From the NCBI GenBank assembly GCA_015501055.1, contig JADNYV010000274.1:1-46391 (forward strand): a stretch of 46,391 nt of DNA, given 5' to 3'. The stretch comes from Mucidula mucida (Eukaryota > Basidiomycota > Agaricomycetes > Agaricales > Physalacriaceae). Below are positions 33,857 to 44,317 of this stretch, piece by piece (position 1 is the stretch's first letter; every line of letters begins with the position of its first letter). Under the pieces are notes generated by a model. That model was not told where the DNA came from. It did no database searches and saw only the letters and a list, made by a program, of their open reading frames with translations. The position numbers were made by a program, and so were the translations under genes.

Positions 33857-36208
33857 ATGGGCGGCTTGACTATTCGTTCGCCTTCTCGCTCTCCTTCCAT
33901 GTCCAACAGGAAGCAGCGTACGAGCTTACAGCAGGCGACCGACCCCCCTTCCAACGCCACGGGCTCGAAAAGTCCCAACACTACCGGTCCCGCCGTCAAC
34001 GATCCCGGCACCTCGAAGACAGCTAGCGGTAGCAACCCTTCCCAGCGGACACAGACGGGGTTGCGTTCCAACCCGGATTACACGACTAATCCCGCTCTCA
34101 ATTATTTACACCCGACTCCTCGCCAAATGCAAACTCGTGCACGATCTGTCTCTGCGCAGGACGTCTCGGACTCGCCTTCTAGGACTTTCCCAGCCCCATC
34201 TTCGCTCAGTCAACCCGCCAATCCCCGCCAACCATTCGACCTTAGAGAAGTCAAGGCGAATAACACTATCGAATTGGTTTCTTCTACTTCTAATCCTGGT
34301 CCTTCGACACACGACTACCCCCCGTCCACTTCCAAGACTGTGAACCCTCAGGAAGGAGCTGCTCATAGCGCTCCTCTTAACGACGAAGGAATGGCTGCTC
34401 ATAGCGCCGTTCCCGTTCCTCTTGCCAACGAAGGGATGGCTGCTAATAGCGCCGTCCCTCCTGATCGTAGCGTGCCCATTGACAAAGGAAAAACGGCTGC
34501 TCATAGCGCCGTTCATTCTGAAGCGTCGGGCAAGGTTCAGTCAACAAAAGAGTCGGTGGTGGCGGAAACGGCTTCGGTACGGTCGAACACTCTCAGTGAC
34601 GCCGAATCATTGTCTATCGACTCGTTAAACCGGATGTGGCAGCGCTCTAGCCACCCGCACGTCAGAATCCTCCTCAACGTCGGCCGACACTTCGAGCTCT
34701 ACGACGAGGATATCGGTATCACCGTCAATAAATCGTATAATTACCGGCTCCTCGAAGACGAAGACCCCCTAGCAGAATTCGGCGCGGCAGGCGGACATTT
34801 ACGTGGCCTATCTCATCAGCAAAGTATGCGTATTAGAGAAGCTCTGGTTCGTTGGTCCTGGCCGCTAGAGGACTTTTGGGAGGACGTCTCGTCTGCTATC
34901 GACGATCGAATCGACTATGAACGAAAGGAGATTCGTTGGCAGAACTTCAAAGTTAAGCTGCAGGGCGGGAGAGAACGAAGGGTTTGGTCTATTGGCAAGG
35001 GCAATAACGACATAGGATACTGGGGTCATTTGGTTCAAGCAGTTACCCAAATTCTAGAAGTGTTTCAGCAGGAATTGGGATCTAAGTCTACCAAGGAGCC
35101 TCCATTCGTATTAGACCAGCAGTTCTCCCTGATTCGAACGCTCGAAGGGCATGAGGATAAGACGACTATTGTCGTGGCCATGTCCGACCTAATTCTCAGG
35201 CTGAAATTGGCACGGAATCGCATTAGACAGTACATAAATGCCCTACGCGCCATGTATGCGCCGAAGAAGAGTCTGAGTGAAGTATCATCCTACGATTCCA
35301 CCCTCCCGGAGATACGTGCTGAGGTGAATGCTTGTGCAGGGGAGGATGTCGTTTGGGCGTATGCCCTCCGTCCCGGCTACATACAGAAAGCCCTAACGGT
35401 AGACCCGGCGTTACGAGAGAACATTCCGCAGATAGTAAAGAATCTGGGATCCGCCTATAAGCCCGATAATCAATACTACCGAGAACGTCTGTCTGCGGCA
35501 CATCGGTTATTGCCCCGCGACTTCCAACTTCCTCGTCATGTCGCCTTCGCACCGGAACCAACTCTTAGTGCCGAAAGCAATCCATTCGCAGAGACTCCTC
35601 AACCCGCCACCAATCCCGTACAGCAGGCCCTCATGCCTATACCAGCGTCTATATCTGCTATGCTTCATCACGTCACGAATAATCCGTCTACTGCTAATCC
35701 ATCAGCTCGTCATGATCCCTTATATGGGGGGCCACTAAATCGTTCACAAGCTCCCGACTGGCTACAGCAAGCTCTCGCATCGCGCACAGCCACGACTCTT
35801 CCGAACCAACCGACTCCAGGATTACTCCCCAATCTCAACCCTCTAAACGGCCAGCCTCTTATTCCCCTAATCCGGGAAGTACAGGCCCTTCAGGGAATGG
35901 GAATAATCCCCCCGTTGGAGGAATGGGAGGCGCTGGAGGAGGACTCGGCAGTGGTATGGGCGGAGGTGGAGGAGGGTTCCCTAACCCCCTGGCTGCTAGT
36001 AGCGCCGGAGGAGGTGGAGGGGGACCCCCAATTCCCCCGGCTGCTAATAGCGCCGGAGCAGGAGGTCCTCCCGATCCAGGAGCTAATCCCCCAGCTGGTC
36101 AATGGCCGAACGCGAATTTCTTCAGATTCCTGGAACAGTGGCAGATCAACAAGAAAATTCCTAGCAGCGAGGTACCTGAATGGGATGGGAAGGGATCTTC
36201 CCTCATAG
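33857..36208 (+). CDS. Retrotransposon ORF1, 783 codons, unknown function
   Basis: A long frame upstream of and overlapping gag. Residues 1-240 are Ser/Pro/Thr-rich and disordered, with four AA(H/N)SA pentapeptides made by the hairpin motif. About 250-590 is a folded, largely helical domain (LNRMWQRSSHPHVRILLNVG, YWGHLVQAVTQILEVFQQEL, AMSDLILRLKLARNRIRQYI, RERLSAAHRLLPRDFQLPRH) that I cannot place in a family. The end is again Pro/Asn-rich. The last 286 nt overlap the next frame at -1. No enzyme motif is visible, so a capsid-associated or RNA-binding role is a guess. If the frame joins gag, this would be an N-terminal extension of Gag-Pol. Confidence 0.8.
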   Translation: MGGLTIRSPSRSPSMSNRKQRTSLQQATDPPSNATGSKSPNTTGPAVNDPGTSKTASGSNPSQRTQTGLRSNPDYTTNPALNYLHPTPRQMQTRARSVSAQDVSDSPSRTFPAPSSLSQPANPRQPFDLREVKANNTIELVSSTSNPGPSTHDYPPSTSKTVNPQEGAAHSAPLNDEGMAAHSAVPVPLANEGMAANSAVPPDRSVPIDKGKTAAHSAVHSEASGKVQSTKESVVAETASVRSNTLSDAESLSIDSLNRMWQRSSHPHVRILLNVGRHFELYDEDIGITVNKSYNYRLLEDEDPLAEFGAAGGHLRGLSHQQSMRIREALVRWSWPLEDFWEDVSSAIDDRIDYERKEIRWQNFKVKLQGGRERRVWSIGKGNNDIGYWGHLVQAVTQILEVFQQELGSKSTKEPPFVLDQQFSLIRTLEGHEDKTTIVVAMSDLILRLKLARNRIRQYINALRAMYAPKKSLSEVSSYDSTLPEIRAEVNACAGEDVVWAYALRPGYIQKALTVDPALRENIPQIVKNLGSAYKPDNQYYRERLSAAHRLLPRDFQLPRHVAFAPEPTLSAESNPFAETPQPATNPVQQALMPIPASISAMLHHVTNNPSTANPSARHDPLYGGPLNRSQAPDWLQQALASRTATTLPNQPTPGLLPNLNPLNGQPLIPLIREVQALQGMGIIPPLEEWEALEEDSAVVWAEVEEGSLTPWLLVAPEEVEGDPQFPRLLIAPEQEVLPIQELIPQLVNGRTRISSDSWNSGRSTRKFLAARYLNGMGRDLPS
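35908..35914 (+). promoter_or_regulatory. Candidate -1 frameshift site C CCC CCG
   Basis: In the ORF1 frame the codons ATC CCC CCG place a C6 run exactly in the X XXY YYZ phase. A -1 slip here enters the gag-pol frame (CCC CCC GTT GGA GGA ATG). The alternative is that the genome has seven Cs and one continuous ORF. Confidence 0.4.
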
Positions 36209-39200
36209 CCTACCTTATTGAGATGAACGACCTCGCTCTTGTTGGTGCGGAAGTACACACCGGCATAGCTAGGATAGCCCCTCGACGCTGGAAAGGAAAC
36301 GCGCGCGCATGGTGGGTTAACACGCCTAATGCGCAGAAAGAATTCTATTGCCAGAGTTGGGACCATTTGATGATCGCAATCCGTATTCGTTTCATGCACG
36401 AAGCTTGGTACCAAGAACGTACTCGCGACTTTGAATCCATGCGATTCCGACAATCTTTACACGAGAAAGAGTCGCCTGAGGAGTTTATTAACCGTCGCCT
36501 CGCCATGCACCCCTTCCTCTACCCTGACGACGTCGATGGTCCAGCTGTTGTCGCCCGAATTCTGTACACCGCGCCCATGGAATGGAGACTGTGGTTGAAC
36601 ACAACCTCAACAGGATCTATTCTTTCGCTTACCACTTCGGCTGCTATAAACGAGTCCGCCCTGGTAGCGGCCTGGCTTTCCAATACTACCCGTCGATTCC
36701 AGAGAAACGGATTTCGCTACAAGGAAGCGCATGTGGCCTGCGGCTGTGACGATCCAGGTTGTACGGAATTAAATTACGATGGCGCAGAAAATAAGGAAGT
36801 CGCCGCGGTTAATTCTCGGAAGCATCATAATCATGGAGCGGGGGGCGGCAATGGACCTCAGGAGGGTAGTAGCAGCGCTCCGTATCGAGGAAACGATGGG
36901 AAGTTCAAGTTCCCAAGGGATGATTCTGTGAAGAGTGCTAGACCTCTCAAAGCCGGTCGTACCTGCTGGATCTGCGACAGCCCATTCCATTTTGCTCGCG
37001 ACTGTCGCTACTACGGGAGATGGACTGCCTTGAAGGAGGCCAAGTTAGTGGAATGCTCGTTATCGCCGGCACAACTAGAGGAAGATAGGGCAGAATACTT
37101 AGCCATGATTGTTGAGGTTACTATTGAATCTGACGAGCGCGTTGACCTGTACGACTCTGAAAACACTGAGATTACCGAGATTCCCACTTTCGTAGCCTAT
37201 TCTGTGCATCGCGAAGACGCTGATGGATCGAGGAACGCGAGGAGACGACGCGAGATGGAAAGGAGGAAGGCTAAGAAAGGGAAGGCTCCCGCGGTGGCCG
37301 CTAATAGCGCCGCCAGCATGGAGGAATCGATTCAACGAGCAGTACGGAATCTGCCTGTCAACGAAGTCCCTTACGAAGATGTTCCTCTCAAAAATCAGCC
37401 TTCACAGACGGAGAAGGTCGTACACATTCATCCTTCGAGATCTATGCCGCCAGGATTTAACGCCATGAGCTCTCGCTCGCTGCAGATGGAAGTGAGGCTA
37501 GTGCATCCGGATGCCGAAGCTATAGCAGGTCGCCTGGATTCCGGAGCTGATATCACACTTCTATCAGAGGAATACTGTCTCAAGCATGGCGAATTTCCTA
37601 AACCACGACTGGGAATGAAGCTTCGCCTCTATCAGCTCACGGGCGACGCGAAAGTCCTAGGCTACGTCCGAATTCCATTGTATGTGAAGACTCTCGAAGG
37701 GACTACTCTGTGCTTCTCCACGGAAGCCTACGTCGTTAGGGGAATGAACGTTCCTTTACTACTAGGCGAAGACTTCCAGACGTCCTATAAATTTAACATC
37801 CAGCGCTATGATAACGGCGACCATCGTGTCAAAGTAGGCGAGTCGCCGTACTACATACAAGCTTCCGGTTCAAAGCACGTCGAGCTTGGCTTCGAAGTAC
37901 GAAGGGCCTTTAGCGCGGAATCGATAGGCAGGAAATTTGCCGGAAAGCGAGCTTTAGCACGTCGTCAGCGTCAGGATCGCCAGACGGAGAAGGACAAGGG
38001 CTACGTTAGAGCGGCTCACGACTATACTATCCCCGCCAATTCTGTGTACAACATTGAAGTGCGCGCAGCCATGGATGGCAGGAAAGAGTGGCTGGTAGAG
38101 AAAGTAATCCTGGGACAGGAAGATGGATCTGTGCTTGCCGCTCCCCTTACCTGGATATCGGCGGATGACCCAAGGATACCCATGGCCAACCCCAGCGCGA
38201 CGCCTCGTTTCATAGAACAGGGGGAAGTGGTAGGATTTTTGAAGGATCCGGACAAATACTTGGACATACCGAAGTCTGTGGAGGAAGCGGAGGATCAGCG
38301 AAAGGCGGCTCAGCTTTTGAGAGAGATAGTAAGTGCGAGGTTGGACGCAGAGAAAGGGGATGAGGATCGGGCTGCTCATAGCGCCCAAGAAGAAAGCGAT
38401 GACGAAATTGCGAACCGGGCTGCTTATAGCGCCCAGGAACATACGCGGGCTGCTCATAGCGCCCAGCATCGTGAAGAGAATGAACAAGAAGTTACAAACC
38501 GGGCAGCTAATAGCGCCCAGGTGCATGTACGGGCCGCTCATAGCGCCCAGCATCGGGAGGATGACGTGGCTGCTTATAGCGCCGCGGGCAAGGATCATGA
38601 TGAAACTTCACAGGACGAGCTATGGGGTCCTAAGACTACAGCTCTGCCGGATGAACCGTCCAGCAGCGGAGTGAGCATTCCCGAATTGGTGAATTTTGGA
38701 CCCGACGTACCTCCCGACATCCAAAATCGGCTGGAGGAAGTCTTGAGGAGGAACGAGAAAGCCTTTGGAGTCGGGGAACGACTCGGCGAAGCAGACGTCC
38801 GGGCTTCCGTGAATATCAAAGAAGGCGCCCATCCTGTGTCCTTGCCAATGTATAACGCGTCGCCATTGAAGCGTGAGGTCATCGAGAAGCAAATCAATGC
38901 GTGGATTGAGGCAGATGTCATCGAACCGTCAGTCAGCCCTTGGGGGGCGCCATGCGTAGTAGTGTTCAGAAATGGAAAGGCCCGACTGGCAGTTGATTAT
39001 CGAAAATTGAACGCTATGACAATTAACGACGAGTTCCCCATTCCCCGGCAATCCGACATCCTACAAGCTCTCTCGGGATCTCAAGTCCTTTCCTCATTTG
39101 ATGCCTTGGCAGGATTCACGCAGTTAAGAATGAGTGATGAATCAAAGGAGTTGACTGCGTTTCGTTCACACATGGGCTTATGGCAGTTCAAGAGGATGCC

Positions 39201-42200
39201 GTTTGGACTGAAGAACGGACCGTCTATCTTCCAACGATTCATGCAAGGCATATTAGCTCCTTATTTATGGCTCTTTGCGTTGGTCTACATTGACGATATC
39301 GTGGTATTCAGCAAGTCCTGGGAAGAGCACCTACTGCACCTAGATCAAGTCCTGGGAGCTATAGCAAAGGCCGGGGTCACGCTCTCTCCATCTAAATGCT
39401 ACGTAGGATTCAACAGTATTCTCCTTCTCGGGCAGAAAGTATCACGACTAGGTCTGTCGACGCATGAAGAGAAAGTGAGGGCTATAATGGACCTCGAACG
39501 CCCGAAGAACATTCAAGAGCTACAGCAGTTTCTAGGCATGGTCGTTTACTTCGCGACGTATATTCCCCATTACGCATTCATCGCCTCTCCGCTGTTCCAA
39601 CTCCTTAAGAAAGCCACGAAATGGACCTGGTTAGCTGAGCACGAGGTAGCATTCCAACAGGCGAAGGAAGCTCTGTCTCGGGCCCCTGTACTAGGACATG
39701 CGCAACAAGGAGTTCCGTATCGATTATATACGGATGCAAGCGATGTGGCGATTGGAGCCAGCCTGCAACAGGTACAAGCTATTCGAATCGGAGACCTGAA
39801 GGATACTCCCACTTACGACCGGCTCCTCAAAGCTTTCAAAGCTGGACTACCAATACCCGTGTTGGTCAGCAACATCAGTAAGGACTACTTGTCGATGGAG
39901 TGTCCGAACACGCAGGAATGGGCCGAGGAGTTCGAAGAGACTGTTGTATATGTAGAGAGAGTCATCGCCTACTGGAGTCGCACCCTTAAGAGTGCGGAAA
40001 GGAACTACAGCACTACCGAACGAGAAGCTTTGGGGGTCAAGGAGGCACTAGTGAAATTCCAGCCTTTCGTCGAGGGAGAGAAGATCACCTTGGTAACGGA
40101 TCACGCAGCGTTACAATGGGCGCGAGTTTACGAGAACGCGAACCGTCGCTTGGCCGCCTGGGGGGCAGTTTTCTCTGCGTATCCAGGTCTTCAGATCGTC
40201 CATCGACCAGGAAAGGTTCATTCCAATGTGGACCCTCTATCCAGGTTACCACGAATACCAGAACATCTCTCACCATCAAAGGACTATATCCCTTCGATCA
40301 CGCCTTCCGAGAACGCTAGAAATCGAGCAGAAGAGGCTGAGAAAAGGGAGTCCTTCAAGCCGGCTATGAAGGCTGCGTTTACGGTTATGTGGGTTGAGGA
40401 GTTAATCGAGGTAGGAACTTTAGCAGTGGAGACTCGAGCACAAAAGAAGCAGAAGGAACAAGGAATGATGGCTGCTAATAGCGCCGCTCCTGATCCACTT
40501 AGTGCAGGAAAGAAATCTTCGTCTAAAGGTCGAGGAGCTGCTCATAGCGCTTCTCCCAGCGAAGATGAATCTGAATCGAGCTCCAGTTGCTCAGAAAGTT
40601 CTCGAGAAGACTCCCTTAAAGATGACCACTGGACCTACCCGCTACCGGTCAAAGAGACGGGCGTACCCGATGGCCCAGATGAAGAGGATGAAGCGCACCT
40701 ACTAGTTGGCATGGATGAGGAGATGAAACGTCGATTCGTAGAAGGATATGCCAAAGATCGATCTCTCAAGAACTACTACGTTACGGAAATTGCAAACCCT
40801 TCCACTCCCTTGACACCCTCGCGATTCGTGAAGGGCAGCAACGGATTGCTCTACTTCATTGATGCCGATTGGAAACACCGTTTATGTGTTCCCTCCTCCC
40901 TCATCCCGGAAATCCTGAAGCGCATGCATGAGACAGCGTACGAATCTGCTCATGAAGGACCGGTGAAGTTTTACTTGAGAATGAGAGAGCTGTTCTACTG
41001 GAAGGACCTTTCCAAGGATACTCAGGAGTTCGCGCGTTCGTGTGACGTCTGCCAGAAGATTAAGGTCGACCGACGAGCTGGGATGGGCGGGTTACGGCCG
41101 GCTCACATACCCCACCGACCGTTCTCCACGATTTCGCTAGACTTGATTACGGGTTTACCTCCGTCTGGAACTCAAGCGTACGACGCAATCCTCGTTGTAG
41201 TGGACAAACTCACGAAATACGCCCTGATAATCCCCACTCACGGAACTATGGATCGGTTTGAATTCGCCAGAGTATTCGTCGAGAAAGTCATCAACGTCTA
41301 CGGGATGCCGGACAGACTCATAGCAGACCGAGACAAGAGATGGACTTCCAATTTCTGGCGAGCAGTCATGGAACAATACGGTGGCGTACTTGCTGTGTCC
41401 ACGTCGCATCATCCTCAGACGGACGGACAAACCGAAATCCTAAATGCGACGATCGAACAGATGTTACGCGCATATGTTGCGAAGGATCGTACTTCCTGGT
41501 CGAAATGGCTTAGCGAAGTGGCGCGGGCTTATAATTCTTCAGTACACTCATCCACTGGCCGAACTCCGAACTCGCTACTACTAGGATATGAGCCGCAGAT
41601 AACAGCAGCGGCCATCCTTCGAGATCAAAGCAACCCCGAGCGTCCTGCTTACCTGGGTCAGAAAGGGCAAGCCTGGTCTGACTCTCTCCAAGCTCATCGA
41701 GAAGCGGCTAGGATGCTTTAGCGCTGGCACAGGAACGACAAGCCCGATCTTACAACAAAGGACGTCGAGCAGTGAAGGAACTGTCTCCCGGAGATCTAGT
41801 ACTGATCAATCCTCATACCATGGAACTTATCGACGTCGAAGGCACGGGGAAGAAATTGGTTCAAAGGACCATCGGACCTTTTGAAGTAATGGAACGTATT
41901 AATCCCTTAGTCTACCGTCTTCGTCTGCCGGACACGTACCCGATGCACCCAGTAATCAATTTGGAGCATCTCAAGCGTTACATCCCTTCAGACGAGCGAT
42001 TTGGAGAAAGGACCACCTTACCGGACACGAGGAACTCAAGGTGGAAACGGAGGAATATGAAGTGGAAGCTATTCTAGGACACAAGGACCTCAAGACGAAA
42101 GCAGGAACACAACGGAAATACCTAGTACGATGGAAGGACTACGACCCAACAGAGGATTCATGGGTATCGGAGTACTCGCTCAGAAATGCGCCTCAACTTC

Positions 42201-42247
42201 GTCGGTTGTACAACGGTTCTATTTTAGGTGTGGGAAAAAACGCCTAG
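35923..42247 (+). CDS. Gag-Pol polyprotein with C-terminal chromodomain
   Basis: Uninterrupted for 1932 codons to 41721. Residues 1-60 are Gly-rich. About 65-240 is a Ty3-type Gag (WKGNARAWWVNT, FESMRFRQSLHEKESPEEFI). The CCHC knuckle CWICDSPFHFARDC is at 348-361. The protease DSGA is at 539-542. The reverse transcriptase has YIDD at 1122-1125. RNase H starts LYTDASDVAIGASL, with the Asp at 1271. The integrase zinc cysteines are C1707 and C1710, and its DDE residues are D1740, D1802 and E1838 with the canonical 35-residue D-E gap. A one-base loss in TTT (41717-41719) creates the apparent stop. The frame continues through the GPF module (RTIGPFEVMERINPLVYRL) and, after another loss at GG 42023-42024, the chromodomain, ending at 42247. 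All catalytic residues are present, so the element may be active. Confidence 0.9.
42050..42215 (+). other. Chromodomain of the integrase
   Basis: YEVEAILGHKDLKTKAGTQR then KYLVRWKDYDPTEDSWVSE, with the aromatic and WEP-like positions of canonical chromodomains (here Y, W, W). In chromoviruses such domains steer integration to heterochromatin by reading histone marks. Confidence 0.85.
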
Positions 42248-42439
42248 GAAGGAAGGAGAATTGGGCCCGTGGGAACATCTCGCCTTTCTCTTTCCACCAT
42301 GAAGCCCACTCCCACCAAGCTCAAGATCGATGGCTGCTATAGCGCCGTCGTCGAGAAGGTGCAGAGACTCCCCGAACGACTTTCAGTGGTGGCCGCTATA
42401 GCGCCGCCATAGATAGGACGGCGGTGTGGCTTTTAGGTG
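42248..42439 (+). other. Spacer after pol with two shortened hairpin motifs
   Basis: Mostly non-coding. The motif copies at 42332-42346 and 42391-42405 lack one loop base (GCTATAGC), so they differ from the 16-nt form only inside the loop. Confidence 0.6.
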
Positions 42440-44083
42440 ATGGACGTTCATCCTTCGTTGACTCCGATGTCGAGAATCAAGTACGGCATCCCGCCCATCT
42501 TGGATCCGTAGACGGGCGCGAATTCCCCAGTTCTGACAGTCCTCATCCCAGAGCGTTACTGGGCAGAGATCCACCCTGATCTAGCGCTCGGAATCAAAGC
42601 CTTCCTTCCTGGCGTCCCGGATACTCCTCCCCTCTCCCTTCACTTCGACTGGATGACGAAAAACGCAGACTCTCCCGTTCATCTCACCATTTGGAGCCCC
42701 AACGCTGCCTTCTCATCCAGCTCGTATGGCTACAATCTTCAAACGCCTGTCCTTACTATCCCGGCCCTTACCCTCCCGATCTGAACCCTAGAACGGGAAT
42801 CCAGTCATCTTGGCTTTTCGCTGACGGAGTCTTGGTCGATTCGACTTTACTCAAGTACCACAATTATACTCCGCCCGTCGACCATGGCTGAGTGTCATTG
42901 TCGAGAATACGAGTCATCCTACGCGCCCTTCAAGCAAGTATTAGCAGAGCGGATCAGCGTCGGACGGATGTTCGTGGGGGGGAAAGGCTAGCTAATCGAA
43001 TTTGGCTCCCTTCGTCAGCGCTCTCCTTACCCGCAATGACCAGCTGGATAACAGTATTAAGGCGCTTCAGAACGCGCAAGAAGAAGTGGTCCGAGAATTC
43101 TGGGAGGATCGTCCTTTGTACCCTTTGAACAATGACATTCACATGTTGGACTCCTTGTTCAGCTTCCAAGAATCAGTGAAGAAGGTTGCGGCTATACAGA
43201 GAGGTATGAAGGAGAAAGACGCGTTCGTGCAGTTCTTCATGCTGTTTCCGCCCGAGGGATTGGCTGCATGGAGGAAGGAGATCGTTTCGAAAGAGGAGCA
43301 AGGCCGAATTCAGCAGACTATCCCGTATGCAGAAGGGATGCGTGTCGGATGTTGGATTTACGATTGCGACACGGATATGGCATGGTTCCTGGCCTTAGTG
43401 ATGCAGACGCCGCTTATGTGCTCCAACAAGTAGATCAACACCCCGACGGAGTCGAGATCCTTACCGGAGAGGACGCTCTCCCACATAACCTGGCTCGGTT
43501 GAACATCAGGGAGCACCCTCACTATCAGCTCACTTTTCCCTCATTCCTGGGCTCCTGAGCACACCCCGTTTGTCTATCCCTCGTCCTCTCTGGGTACTCG
43601 TCTTTTAACAGCAGAGGAGAGTATCAGAGGATCCTTCATCGACTACCGAGACGCTTCTCGAAGGCACGTACAAACCTGATAGCTCAGGCGAAGTCAGCAA
43701 GGTGAGAACGACGAACGCCTGCAACCTTTTCATTTCGATATTCACTACTACATAGGTGAAATGCGGGAATTGGTCGGAGAGCAGAGATGGGTAAAACCTC
43801 CAGCTGTGCGTCAAAACAGAACAGGCCGGTGGGAACTTGGGCAGAGCATGAAGACCTCGAGGATGTCATCCTGCAAGTCAGTGATGCGGCTTTCAAAAAG
43901 ATAACGGCTTCGGGATGTCGGGTAATGTATGATAGACAAGTCTACGGAAAAATCGCGTTACGAAGCGTCAGCTGGGAAAGGGATTTACGGGGATATTATG
44001 AGCAAACAGATATCTACGGTGTGTCAATGCCAATCCGGTACCATTTCTACAGGAGCGAAGGCGAGAAGATCGTCTATTCTTAA
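42440..44083 (+). pseudogene. 3' accessory frame A of the retrotransposon, fragmentary
   Basis: Protein-like segments follow each other in shifting frames: MDVHPSLTPMSRIKYGIPPI, then a TAG at 42509-42511; VLIPERYWAEIHPDLALGIK, LHFDWMTKNADSPVHLTIWS; RTGIQSSWLFADGVLVDSTL; NDQLDNSIKALQNAQEEVVR, FWEDRPLYPLNNDIHMLDSL, AYVLQQVDQHPDGVEILTGE; HTPFVYPSSSLGTRLLTAEE; and EDLEDVILQVSDAAFKKITA to 44083. I recognise no family. The number of breaks exceeds that in pol, so this region is either decaying or poorly sequenced. Its position is where an env-like gene would sit, but no signal peptide or membrane segment is visible. Confidence 0.45.
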
Positions 44084-44317
44084 TACGCGCGCTTCCCTCC
44101 GACTGGATCTACTTCGATATCCAAGCCCCAGCCGGCTCGGCCAGCTTATCCATCCCTGCATTTGCGACTCAAACAACACTCCACTCAAGGCAACAAAAGG
44201 ATAGCGGACGACGTGGCTCGACACGACGAGGAGGATGATCAGGTTGATTACGGAGACGACTAACACGGACGATGAAGCCATGATCATACCTACCCAGCCT
44301 CTCAATCTGAAGCTGTA

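Noticed and set aside
34106..34516. Minus-strand frame with repeated GAMSSH/GAISSH peptides
   Set aside because: This is only the antisense translation of the sense hairpin motif inside ORF1.
38370..38583. CRISPR-like array of short repeats
   Set aside because: This is a eukaryotic retrotransposon coding region. Repeats are 16 nt, spacers are charged-linker codons of uneven length, and there are no cas genes.
37954..38598. Minus-strand 214-codon frame over the pre-RT linker
   Set aside because: It is a shadow of the gag-pol frame, with peptides created by the hairpin motif.
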